Assembly (NCBI GenBank): GCA_046498405.1 | Contig: JAWOAS010000089.1 | Location: 1-16,825, forward strand | Reading direction: 5' to 3' | Origin: T1Sed10-49 sp046498405 | GTDB taxonomy: Bacteria > Actinomycetota > Nitriliruptoria > Euzebyales > Egibacteraceae | Length of the DNA: 16,825 nucleotides | Part shown: piece after piece, positions 1-6,477 of the stretch | Layout: each line of letters starts with the position of its first letter | Position numbering within the stretch: the first letter of the stretch is position 1 | The notes under the pieces: model-generated | What the model saw: the letters and a program-made list of their open reading frames with translations, nothing else | The model's database searches: none | Told to the model about the DNA's origin: nothing | Program-made: the position numbers and the translations under genes

Positions 1-1389
1 GTCTACGCCCAGGCCGAGGAGCAGGCCCTGCGCGCCGAGGTGGCCCTCGGCGACCTCGACGGGGAGCTCTCACGCGTCGCCCTGCGCGACAGCTACGTCG
101 GCGCCCGCCGGGCCGCCTACGAGGAGGCCCGGGCCTACCTCGACGACCGCATCGCCGCGCTCGGGCCGCTCGTTGACGGCTACCCCGAGCAGGAGGCGCT
201 CCTCGCGGACTTCGAGGCCACCCTGCCGCCGCTGTACTCGGCCTACGACGAGATCTTCGCCCTCGCCGAGGCCGGCGACTACGCCACGGCCGAGGCCGTC
301 GCGCTCGACGACGAGGCCGTCGAGCTGTGGGGCGCCGCCGGCGGCGCCGCCGACGAGCTCATCAGCGAGATCGACGCCGTCGGCGACGCCACCGCCGCCG
401 ACGCGCAGTCCACCGCGACGCTGACGAGCACCATCGCCCTCGTCGCCCTCTTCATCGTCCTCGTCGGCGCGATCGCCCTGTCGTACTTCCTCGCCCGTGG
501 GGTCTCCCGTCAGCTCGAGAGCGCGGCCAAGCGCGTCAACACCTCCGTCGACTCGCTGCGCGACGTGGCCGGCGACCTCGCCTCGGGCTCGGAGGAGACC
601 TCGGCGCAGGCCGGCGTGGTCTCTGCGGCCGGCGAGCAGGTGTCGAACAACGTCCAGACGGTGGCCACCGCCGTCGATGAGCTCAACTCGAGCGTGAGCG
701 AGATCGCCCAGACCGCCTCGGAGGCCAGCGGCGTCGCGAACGAGGCGACGGTGACCGCCGAGCGCACCGGCCAGACGATGGAGCACCTCGGCCAGGCCAG
801 TGCGGAGATCCACAAGGTCATCGAGCTCATCACCTCGATCGCCGAGCAGACCAACCTCCTCGCGCTCAACGCCACGATCGAGGCCGCCCGCGCCGGCGAG
901 GCCGGCAAGGGCTTCGCCGTCGTCGCCGGTGAGGTCAAGGCGCTCGCCACCGAGACCGCCCGGGCGACCGAGGACATCTCGAGCCGCCTCGGCGCGATCC
1001 AGCAGGGCACCGGCGAGGCCAGTGAGGCCATCGACGCGATCCGCGAGGTCGTCGGGCGCATCGCCGACCTCCAGACGACGATCGCCTCGGCGGTCGAGGA
1101 GCAGACGGCGACGACCTCCGAGATCGCCCGCAGCGTCAACGAGGCCGCGCAGGGCTCCTCCGACATCGCCGAGAACATCGCGAGCGTCGCGACCGTGGCG
1201 AACCAGACGAGCGCCGGGGCCAGTCAGGCCACCGTCGCCGCCGAGGAGCTCGGTCGCGTCTCCGCCGAGCTGCTCGGCATCGTCAACGGCGCCGGCGGCA
1301 AGGGCAGCACCGCGGCCCCACCGCCAGCGTCGTCGGAGAAGGGCTCCGCTCCGGCGTCCTCGCGCGAAGGCGAGCTCGTCGGCAGCTAG
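1..1389 (+). CDS. Methyl-accepting chemotaxis protein, 5' end outside the window
   Basis: Membrane chemoreceptor that would pass ligand signals to CheA/CheW at the cell pole. The frame is open back to base 1, so the N-terminus, including the expected first membrane helix, is missing. What is present: the end of a helical extracytoplasmic sensor region (about bases 1-420, probably a four-helix bundle), one transmembrane helix (about 424-490), then a long coiled coil ending in a short Pro/Ser/Ala-rich tail without an obvious CheR-docking pentapeptide. The hairpin tip is unmistakable: EQTNLLALNATIEAARAGEA beginning at base 844, followed by the GKGFAVVAGEVK segment. No HAMP domain is visible between the membrane helix and the signalling helices; heptads seem to start directly after the membrane. 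It converges on a PilZ gene, which fits a motility locus. Family assignment is very secure; the ligand is unknown. Confidence 0.95.
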   Translation, partial: VYAQAEEQALRAEVALGDLDGELSRVALRDSYVGARRAAYEEARAYLDDRIAALGPLVDGYPEQEALLADFEATLPPLYSAYDEIFALAEAGDYATAEAVALDDEAVELWGAAGGAADELISEIDAVGDATAADAQSTATLTSTIALVALFIVLVGAIALSYFLARGVSRQLESAAKRVNTSVDSLRDVAGDLASGSEETSAQAGVVSAAGEQVSNNVQTVATAVDELNSSVSEIAQTASEASGVANEATVTAERTGQTMEHLGQASAEIHKVIELITSIAEQTNLLALNATIEAARAGEAGKGFAVVAGEVKALATETARATEDISSRLGAIQQGTGEASEAIDAIREVVGRIADLQTTIASAVEEQTATTSEIARSVNEAAQGSSDIAENIASVATVANQTSAGASQATVAAEELGRVSAELLGIVNGAGGKGSTAAPPPASSEKGSAPASSREGELVGS

Positions 1390-1405
1390 CACCGGCCACG
1401 GCCAT

Positions 1406-1438
1406 CAGCCGCCGCGGGGCGATCCCCCGCGGCGGCTG
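1406..1438. terminator. GC-rich hairpin between convergent genes, possible bidirectional terminator
   Basis: A perfect 14-bp inverted repeat (arms 1406-1419 and 1425-1438) closes a 5-base loop (CGATC). It starts 16 bases after the MCP stop and lies downstream of the PilZ gene on the other strand, so it could end transcription from both sides. There is no T-run on either side, so intrinsic termination in the E. coli sense is not certain; in high-GC actinobacteria such U-poor hairpins are commonly proposed as terminators. Confidence 0.5.
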
Positions 1439-1528
1439 CGCGCGTGCGGGCGCGTGCGGGGCGCGCGGCGAACGAGCCGGCACGTCCCTCAGGCAGAAGC
1501 GCGCGTGCGGGCGCGTGCGGGGCGCGCG
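1438..1528. repeat. Pair of 30-bp direct repeats
   Basis: Bases 1438-1467 and 1499-1528 are identical over 30 bases. Each copy itself contains two GCGCGTGCGG decamers followed by a GC-rich end. They sit 61 bp apart, between the hairpin and the 3' end of the PilZ gene, in sequence that is otherwise non-coding. No coding or regulatory role is apparent. Confidence 0.75.
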
Positions 1529-1544
1529 CTGAGGGTCCCGCGGC

Positions 1545-2153
1545 TCAGTCGCCGCGGCCCTGGCGCCGCGCGGCGAGCTCGAGGGCGAAGACGTGGCTGC
1601 GCAGGCGCGCGGTCGTGCGCTCGTCGGTGTCGAGGAAGCGCAGGCCCGCGGTGCCGTAGCCGTCGAGGCGCAGGATCTCCGCGGCGAGCTCGATCGGCCC
1701 GTCGTCGAGCTCGAGGGCGACGTCGACGCGGGTGCCGGGCTGGAGGCGCAGGCCCTCCGGCGGCACGAGCCGCAGGCCGCCCTCGGAGAGGTCGACGAGC
1801 TGGCCGATGCCCCGCCGGCCGCCCACGGTGACGCGGCAGCCCGCGGTCGCGGCGATGCGGAAGGCCTCGCGGCGCTGCTCGACGCTCGGCGCGTCGCGGA
1901 GCGCGAGCGTCCACGTCGGCAGGGGCGCCTCGGCGATGTCGATGCAGGTCACGGGCGCCTCGTGGAGGCCACGCGGCGAGGTCCACCGCAGGCTGAGGCG
2001 GTCGCCGCGGCGTAGGTGCACCGGCACCCCGGCCACCCTCGTGGGACGGGCCACGACGACCGCGTGGGGCCCGCGGTCCTCGACGCGGCTGCGCACGATC
2101 GCGGGCCAGCGCGGGTGCGCGAGCTCGACGCCGTCGTTGACCTCCGGCAGCAT
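1545..2153 (-). CDS. PilZ domain cyclic-di-GMP receptor, YcgR-like
   Basis: Predicted cytoplasmic c-di-GMP binding protein of 202 residues with an N-terminal YcgR-type beta domain (about 1-90) and a C-terminal PilZ domain (about 92-195). Both ligand motifs are intact: RxxxR as R95-E-A-F-R99 and DxSxxG as D121-L-S-E-G-G126. In this family binding of c-di-GMP lets the protein act on the flagellar motor or another target. The ATG at 2153 is chosen because GAGGAG lies 6 bases upstream and the protein then starts MLPEVNDGVEL, like other YcgR-type proteins. An in-frame ATG at 2210 would add 19 Gly/Pro/Glu-rich residues but has a weaker ribosome site. It converges on the chemoreceptor gene, which supports a motility role; its direct partner is unknown. 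Confidence 0.9.
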   Translation of the reverse strand: MLPEVNDGVELAHPRWPAIVRSRVEDRGPHAVVVARPTRVAGVPVHLRRGDRLSLRWTSPRGLHEAPVTCIDIAEAPLPTWTLALRDAPSVEQRREAFRIAATAGCRVTVGGRRGIGQLVDLSEGGLRLVPPEGLRLQPGTRVDVALELDDGPIELAAEILRLDGYGTAGLRFLDTDERTTARLRSHVFALELAARRQGRGD

Positions 2154-2328
2154 CGCGCGCTCCTCGCCGGGCTCGCCCGGCTGCCCCGGCGGAGGGGTCC
2201 CCTCGGTCATCGGCGCCGCCGCCTTGGCATACGAGGGGCCACGCACCGGTCCCGTGGGAGGGGCGCGCGACGGGGCGGGGGGACGGCGGGTGCAGCCAAC
2301 GTTCGTCGGATGATACCTGGTAGGACAG

Positions 2329-2357
2329 TCGCCAAGCGCGTGTGCAGGGGGAATACT
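2329..2357 (+). promoter_or_regulatory. Candidate promoter of the winged-helix gene
   Basis: TCGCCA (2329-2334), a 17-base spacer and AATACT (2352-2357) match the -35 TTGACA and -10 TATAAT consensus at four of six positions each. Transcription would start near 2364, about 80 bases before the ATG. The 289-bp space between 2154 and 2442 separates two divergent genes and must hold promoters for both. On the minus strand a TATCAT hexamer (2310-2315) is a possible -10 for the PilZ gene, without a well-placed -35. Only pattern evidence. Confidence 0.3.
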
Positions 2358-2442
2358 GAAGTCAGACCGGCATCGTCTTGCCCACGGCGGGCGAGCGCAA
2401 CGAGAGGGTTGCGTCGACGCCGGCTTGGAGACTGACGACACC

Positions 2443-2949
2443 ATGGCGGTAGAGCTCGTACGTTGGCCCGGTGAGAAGGACCGTCTCGAACGCCTCCGCG
2501 AGCAGGACACCCCCCGTCTCCTCCTCGTCGACGACGAGGACCTCCCCCCCTCGGTGACCCACTGCCTCGAGGACTGGGTGCGCGTGCCCAGCTTCGAGCG
2601 GGACATCCTCGCCCGCAGCGCGGCCCTCACCGCGCGCGCCGCGCGCCACGGCGGCGGTGAGCGGCCACGACTCGACGACTCCGGCATCCTGCGCTTCCGT
2701 GACGACTGGGTCAGCCTCGGCCCGGTCGACGCCGCACTCTGCGGCGCGCTCTTGGAGCAGTTCGGCGAGCTCGTGGCCCGCGACGACCTCTCCGAGGCGG
2801 CGTGGCCGGGGACCCCGAGCGCGCGCAACAACCTCGACGTCCAGATCATGCGGCTGCGCCGCCGGCTCGCGACCGTCGGCCTGCGCATCCGCACCGTCCG
2901 GGGGCGGGGCTACGTGCTCGAGGTCGCGCGCGAGCCGGCCACCCGGTAG
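2443..2949 (+). CDS. Winged helix-turn-helix (OmpR/PhoB-type) DNA-binding protein
   Basis: Protein of 168 residues, probably a transcription factor. The C-terminal part (about residues 75-163) reads as a Trans_reg_C winged helix: a beta hairpin, VDAALCGALLEQFGELVARD, then the recognition helix segment NNLDVQIMRLRRRL and the wing RIRTVRGRGYVLE. The N-terminus has the string PRLLLVDDEDLPP, which looks like the first strand and acidic pocket of a receiver domain, but the region is only about 70 residues and no phospho-acceptor Asp or conserved Lys follows, so it is not a working receiver. The ATG at 2443 is preferred; GGAG lies 12 bases upstream. A TTG at 2425 is in frame but unlikely. No kinase gene is adjacent. 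Targets cannot be told from the sequence. Confidence 0.85.
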   Translation: MAVELVRWPGEKDRLERLREQDTPRLLLVDDEDLPPSVTHCLEDWVRVPSFERDILARSAALTARAARHGGGERPRLDDSGILRFRDDWVSLGPVDAALCGALLEQFGELVARDDLSEAAWPGTPSARNNLDVQIMRLRRRLATVGLRIRTVRGRGYVLEVAREPATR

Positions 2950-2989
2950 CGAGCGGCCCGCGTGGTGTGGGCCGGCCCCAGCGGCCGCG

Positions 2990-2995
2990 TACACT
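2990..2995 (+). promoter_or_regulatory. Candidate -10 element upstream of the DUF4446-pheA operon
   Basis: TACACT stands out in the GC-rich 134-bp gap between the winged-helix gene and the DUF4446 gene and fits the actinobacterial -10 pattern TANNNT. No good -35 hexamer is found 16-18 bases upstream. The same hexamer occurs just upstream of the tRNA-Ser gene at the other end of the window. Weak evidence. Confidence 0.25.
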
Positions 2996-3083
2996 CCGCG
3001 CCACGCCCGCCGTTCGAGCCGAGACGAGCCGGCCGCGCCGACGGTGCCTGTGAGCGCCGGGGGGCGCGGTCCCAGGAGCCATC

Positions 3084-3614
3084 GTGGAACTGTCCGACAC
3101 CGTCCTCGCCGCCCTCGCGATCGGGGGCGCCGTCGTCGCCGTCGTCGCCGTCGCGGTCGCCGGCGTGGCCCTGTCGGGGCAGCGGCGCGTGCAGCGCGCC
3201 TACCGCGTCTTCAGCCGCGGGGAGCGCGAGGACGTCCTCACCCTCATCCAGCGCCACATCGACGAGGTCGTCGCCCTGCGCGGCGAGGTCGCCGCGCTCG
3301 ACACGCGCGCCGACGAGTTGCGGGGGCTGCTCGCCGGCTGCGTGAGCCGGGTCGGCACGATCCGCTACGACGCCTTCGACGAGATGGGCGGGCACCTGTC
3401 GTACTCCACCGCGCTGCTCGACGAGCGCGGCGACGGCGTCGTGCTCACCTCGATCCACGGCCGCACCGACACCCGCTCCTACGTCAAGCCGGTCCTCGGC
3501 GGTCAGAGCAAGCACACCCTCTCCGAGGAGGAGGCCGCGGCCATCGGCGCGGCGATCGACTCGGAGTGGGGCCGGCCCCGGATGGTCAAGCCGCGCGCGA
3601 GGAGCTCGTCATGA
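3084..3614 (+). CDS. DUF4446 family membrane-anchored protein
   Basis: Protein of 176 residues with one N-terminal transmembrane helix (about residues 5-30, rich in Ala/Val), a charged helical stretch (about 32-90) and a conserved C-terminal domain that contains RYDAFDEMGGHLSYSTALLD and the segment VLTSIHGRTDTRSYVKPV, the hallmark of DUF4446. The GTG start has AGGAG five bases upstream (3074-3078). The stop overlaps the ATG of pheA in an ATGA, so the two are translationally coupled. The family has no established function; the topology suggests the conserved domain faces the cytoplasm. Family call is firm, role unknown. Confidence 0.9.
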   Translation: MELSDTVLAALAIGGAVVAVVAVAVAGVALSGQRRVQRAYRVFSRGEREDVLTLIQRHIDEVVALRGEVAALDTRADELRGLLAGCVSRVGTIRYDAFDEMGGHLSYSTALLDERGDGVVLTSIHGRTDTRSYVKPVLGGQSKHTLSEEEAAAIGAAIDSEWGRPRMVKPRARSSS

Positions 3615-4558
3615 GCCAGGCGGAGACCGTGGCCTTCCTCGGCCCGGAGGGCACCTTCACCTCCGAGGCCGCCCGCCTCGTCGCCCCCGACGCCGAGCGC
3701 CGCCCCCTCACGACGATCGCCGAGGTCATCGAGGCGGTCCGCGCCGACGAGGTGCCGCTCGGCGTCGTGCCGATCGAGAACTCCATCGAGGGCTCGGTCA
3801 ACGTCACCCAGGACGAGCTCGCCTTCGGCGACCCCGGCGCGCTCATCCGCGGTGAGGTGACGATGGCGGTGACCCTCGGGCTGCTCGTCAACCCCGGCGC
3901 GTCCCTCGACGACGTCGAGGTCGTGCGCAGCATGCCCGTCGCCCTCGCGCAGTGCCGCGGCTGGCTCGAGCGCCACCTGCCCCACGTCCGGGTCGAGGCC
4001 TCGACGTCGACGGCCGAGGCCGCCAAGGAGGCCGCCGAGACCAGCGGGGAGGTCGCCGCGGTCGGCACGGCGCTGGCCGCCGAGCGCTTCGGCCTGAGCG
4101 TCGCCGTCGACGACATCGCCGACTACCCGGGCAACGCCACCCGCTTCGTCGCGCTCGGCAAGGCCATGCACCCCGCGACCGGCGCGGACAAGACCTCGCT
4201 CGTCGTCTTCTTCGGCGAGGACCGCCCCGGGCTGCTGCTGCGCATCCTCGAGGACTTCGCCCTGCGCGGGATCAACCTCACGAAGATCGAGTCGCGGCCG
4301 ACCAAGCAGCAGCTCGGCGAGTACTGCATCCTCATCGACTGCGCCGCGCACGTCACCGACGCCCGTCTCGCCGAGGCCCTGCGCAGCGTCCACCGCCACG
4401 TCGCCGAGCTGCGGGTGCTCGGCAGCTACCCCCGCGCCGACAGGATCCGCGAGCGCCCCGCCCCGACCGACACCGACAGCGCCTACGACGAGGCCGAGGA
4501 CTGGTACGCCCGTCTGCTCGCCAGCGTCGACGAGCCGGGCGGAGGGGCACGCGGCTAG
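3611..4558 (+). CDS. pheA: Prephenate dehydratase
   Basis: Monofunctional enzyme of 315 residues that converts prephenate to phenylpyruvate, with loss of water and CO2, in phenylalanine biosynthesis. The catalytic domain (about 1-190) starts with FLGPEGTFTSEAA, contains PIENSIEGSVN, and has the catalytic Thr-Arg-Phe motif at T177-R178-F179. A C-terminal ACT domain (about 194-272) carries GLLLRILEDFALRGINLTKI and the ESRPTK motif (227-232) used for feedback binding of phenylalanine. No chorismate mutase domain is fused. The ATG at 3611 overlaps the DUF4446 stop and has GAGGAG six bases upstream. The last 40 residues are an acidic tail beyond the ACT domain. Very secure. Confidence 0.97.
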   Translation: MSQAETVAFLGPEGTFTSEAARLVAPDAERRPLTTIAEVIEAVRADEVPLGVVPIENSIEGSVNVTQDELAFGDPGALIRGEVTMAVTLGLLVNPGASLDDVEVVRSMPVALAQCRGWLERHLPHVRVEASTSTAEAAKEAAETSGEVAAVGTALAAERFGLSVAVDDIADYPGNATRFVALGKAMHPATGADKTSLVVFFGEDRPGLLLRILEDFALRGINLTKIESRPTKQQLGEYCILIDCAAHVTDARLAEALRSVHRHVAELRVLGSYPRADRIRERPAPTDTDSAYDEAEDWYARLLASVDEPGGGARG

Positions 4559-4560
4559 CG

Positions 4561-5970
4561 ATGGGCTCGGCTCACCGCGCCCTGCTGCTGCTCGTCGCCG
4601 GCGTCGTCGGCGTCGCGCTCGGCGCGGTCGTCTGGCTGTGGCCCACGAGCGACGCCGGCCCGGAGCCCGGCGGCGAGTACGTCGACCCCGCTGAGCTCGT
4701 CGACGCCCGCCTCGTCGACGTGGCCACCCTCGACGCCGACCCCGACGACCCGACGATGCTCGCCGACGCCGAGGTCGTCGAGGTCACCGCCGAGCTCGAC
4801 GCCACGGGGGAGCGCGTCGTCTTCACGACGACCGACGAGACCGGTGACACCTACGCCGAGGGCCAGCGCGTGCGGCTCGCGCGCGTCGAGGTCGAGGGCG
4901 GCGAGGACACATGGTTCGTGAGCGACTTCCGTCGCGGTGGCGCGCTCGCGGCCCTCGTCGCCCTCTTCGTCGCCACGGTCCTGGCCTTCGGCCGCTTCCA
5001 GGGTCTGCGGGCGCTGCTCGGCCTCGCGCTGACCTTCGTCGTCATCGTCGGGTTCATCGTCCCGGCGATCCTCGACGGCGCCGACCCGGTCGCGGTCGCC
5101 CTCGCCGGGGGCGTGGCGATCATGGTGCTCACCCTCTACCTCGCCCACGGCCTCGGGCCGAAGACCACCGCGGCGGTCGTCGGCACGGCCGGCGCGCTCG
5201 TCGTCACCGTCGGCCTCGGCAGCGCCTTCGTCGAGCTCGCCGCGCTCACCGGCTTCACGAGCGAGGAGGCCCGCCTCGCCAACGTCGAGGTCGGCGGCCT
5301 GTCGCTGCAGGGCCTCCTGCTCGCCGGGATCATCATCGGCGCGCTCGGGGTCCTCGACGACGTCACGATGTCGCAGGCCTCGACGGTCTTCGCCCTCCGT
5401 CGCGCCGACCCCCACGCCGGCTTCCGCCGCCTCTTCGCCGAGGCGCTGTCGGTCGGTCGCGACCACGTCGCCGCGACGGTCAACACCCTCTTCCTCGCCT
5501 ACGCCGGGGCCGCGCTGCCGCTACTCATCCTCTTCACCACCGGGGCGGTCCCCCTCGGCGAGGCGGTGACCTCGGAGATCGTCGCCGTCGAGATCGTGCG
5601 CACCTTCGTCGGCTCCCTCGGCATCATCGCCGCGGTGCCGCTCACCACCGCGCTGGCCGCCCTCGTCGCGCTCGAGCGGCCCGCCGGCGGCCGCCGGGCG
5701 CCGTCGCCGGCTGGCGCCGCCGGAGACGCGCCGGCCGATCGCCCGGCGGACCCCCGTGACGACGCTGCGGCCACCGACCCCGCCGATCGCCGGTCCACCG
5801 ACCCCGCCGATCGCCGGTCCACCGACCCCGCCGATCGCCGGTCCACCGACCCCGCCGATCGCCGGTCCGCCGATCCCGCCAAGCCTTCGCCCGAGCGGCC
5901 CGATGCCGCCGAGGAGCCGTGGGTGGAGCGCTTGCGCGAGGCCTACGGCCTCGAGGACGACGACCGCTGA
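4561..5970 (+). CDS. YibE/F family membrane protein
   Basis: Integral membrane protein of 469 residues. After an N-terminal membrane anchor (about 7-29) comes an acidic beta-rich domain (about 30-118) probably outside the membrane, then seven or eight transmembrane helices (about 122-375), including the family segment IIIGALGVLDDVTMSQAS and the FLAYAGAALPLLILF helix. YibE/F proteins have no proven function. The hydrophilic C-terminal tail (about 377-469) is unusual: residues 405-436 are four identical TDPADRRS octapeptides, then a partial copy, and the protein ends in an acidic helix. The ATG is two bases after the pheA stop; the nearest ribosome-site-like sequence, GGAGG at 4541, is rather far, so translation may depend on coupling to pheA. 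Family firm, function unknown. Confidence 0.9.
   Translation: MGSAHRALLLLVAGVVGVALGAVVWLWPTSDAGPEPGGEYVDPAELVDARLVDVATLDADPDDPTMLADAEVVEVTAELDATGERVVFTTTDETGDTYAEGQRVRLARVEVEGGEDTWFVSDFRRGGALAALVALFVATVLAFGRFQGLRALLGLALTFVVIVGFIVPAILDGADPVAVALAGGVAIMVLTLYLAHGLGPKTTAAVVGTAGALVVTVGLGSAFVELAALTGFTSEEARLANVEVGGLSLQGLLLAGIIIGALGVLDDVTMSQASTVFALRRADPHAGFRRLFAEALSVGRDHVAATVNTLFLAYAGAALPLLILFTTGAVPLGEAVTSEIVAVEIVRTFVGSLGIIAAVPLTTALAALVALERPAGGRRAPSPAGAAGDAPADRPADPRDDAAATDPADRRSTDPADRRSTDPADRRSTDPADRRSADPAKPSPERPDAAEEPWVERLREAYGLEDDDR
5773..5880 (+). repeat. Four perfect 24-bp tandem repeats plus a partial copy
   Basis: Units at 5773-5796, 5797-5820, 5821-5844 and 5845-5868 are identical at the base level, each encoding TDPADRRS in the YibE/F tail. 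A diverged half copy (5869-5880) follows. Each unit contains the palindrome CGATCG. The lack of any synonymous change shows recent expansion, or repeated correction between units, in a region expected to vary in length. Confidence 0.95.
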
Positions 5971-6441
5971 GGCGTCGCCCTCCCCATCCGGGCCCTCCGC
6001 GCCGTGGACGGCCCCGCGGTGGCGAGGGTTGCGCGCGCTCTGGCCGCGGTGGCCTCGGAGGTGGTGGGGGTTGCGCGCGCTGTGGCCGCGGTGGCCTCGG
6101 AGGTGGTGGGGGTTGCGCGCGCTCTGGCCCGCCGCGGAGGAGTGCGGGCGCCGCGATGACCCAGGTGGTGAGGCTTCGCGGCGCTGGAGCCCGCCGTTGG
6201 TGCATCAGCCGCATGGCAGATCGTCCACCAAGGCCGTGGTGGCGGGCCTTCGGCGGGCCAGGGCGCGCCGACGCCTCACCACCGAGCAGATCGCCGCGGG
6301 CTTGGCGCGAGCCGGTGCGTGGACGGCGCGCCATGGCGCATCGATCGTGCAGCAGGTCGGCGTCTGCCCGCGAGCCAGGCGCGCGCAGGCGGCGATCGCG
6401 GGCGGGAGCGCGCCGTTGGCGCCCCACCTCCGCCGCCGGCC
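5971..6441. other. Gene-poor spacer between the YibE/F gene and serS
   Basis: This space of about 470 bp holds no gene I can recognise. It contains an imperfect hairpin just after the YibE/F stop (5997-6019, CCGCG...CGCGG around CCGT-GG-ACGG, with a 3-base bulge and no T-run), then the 42-bp tandem repeats, then about 310 bp with open frames on both strands. One plus-strand frame (about 6195-6445) reads as a plausible helical peptide (SSTKAVVAGLRRARARRRLT) but has no start signal and no family resemblance I can name. It may be a decayed gene. Confidence 0.4.
6028..6129. repeat. 42-bp tandem repeat, 2.4 copies
   Basis: Copies at 6028-6069 and 6070-6111 differ at one base (C/G at unit position 13); a third partial copy covers 6112-6129. 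The unit length is a multiple of three. Read on the minus strand it gives a proline-rich string (AQPPPPPRPPRP), on the plus strand a Trp/Arg-rich one (GLRALWPRWPRRWW). Neither frame belongs to a gene with clear start signals, so I treat it as an intergenic repeat. Confidence 0.85.
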
Positions 6442-6471
6442 GTGACCGGCGGGCGGCCGCAGCGGTAAGGT
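6442..6471 (+). promoter_or_regulatory. Candidate serS promoter, possibly leaderless
   Basis: GTGACC (6442-6447), an 18-base spacer and TAAGGT (6466-6471) resemble a sigma-70-type -35/-10 pair; TAAGGT fits the actinobacterial TANNNT pattern. Only six bases separate the -10 from the serS ATG, which would put the transcription start on the A of the start codon and give an mRNA without a leader. The AAGG inside the same hexamer could instead serve as a weak Shine-Dalgarno site, in which case the promoter lies further upstream. Confidence 0.45.
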
Positions 6472-6477
6472 CCCGCC

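Noticed and set aside
5756..6445. Plus-strand open frame across the YibE/F tail, both repeat arrays and the spacer
   Set aside because: It overlaps the real YibE/F frame for over 200 bases, has no start signal of its own and is mostly repeat-derived Trp/Arg/Pro sequence; only its last 80 codons look protein-like and no family could be named.
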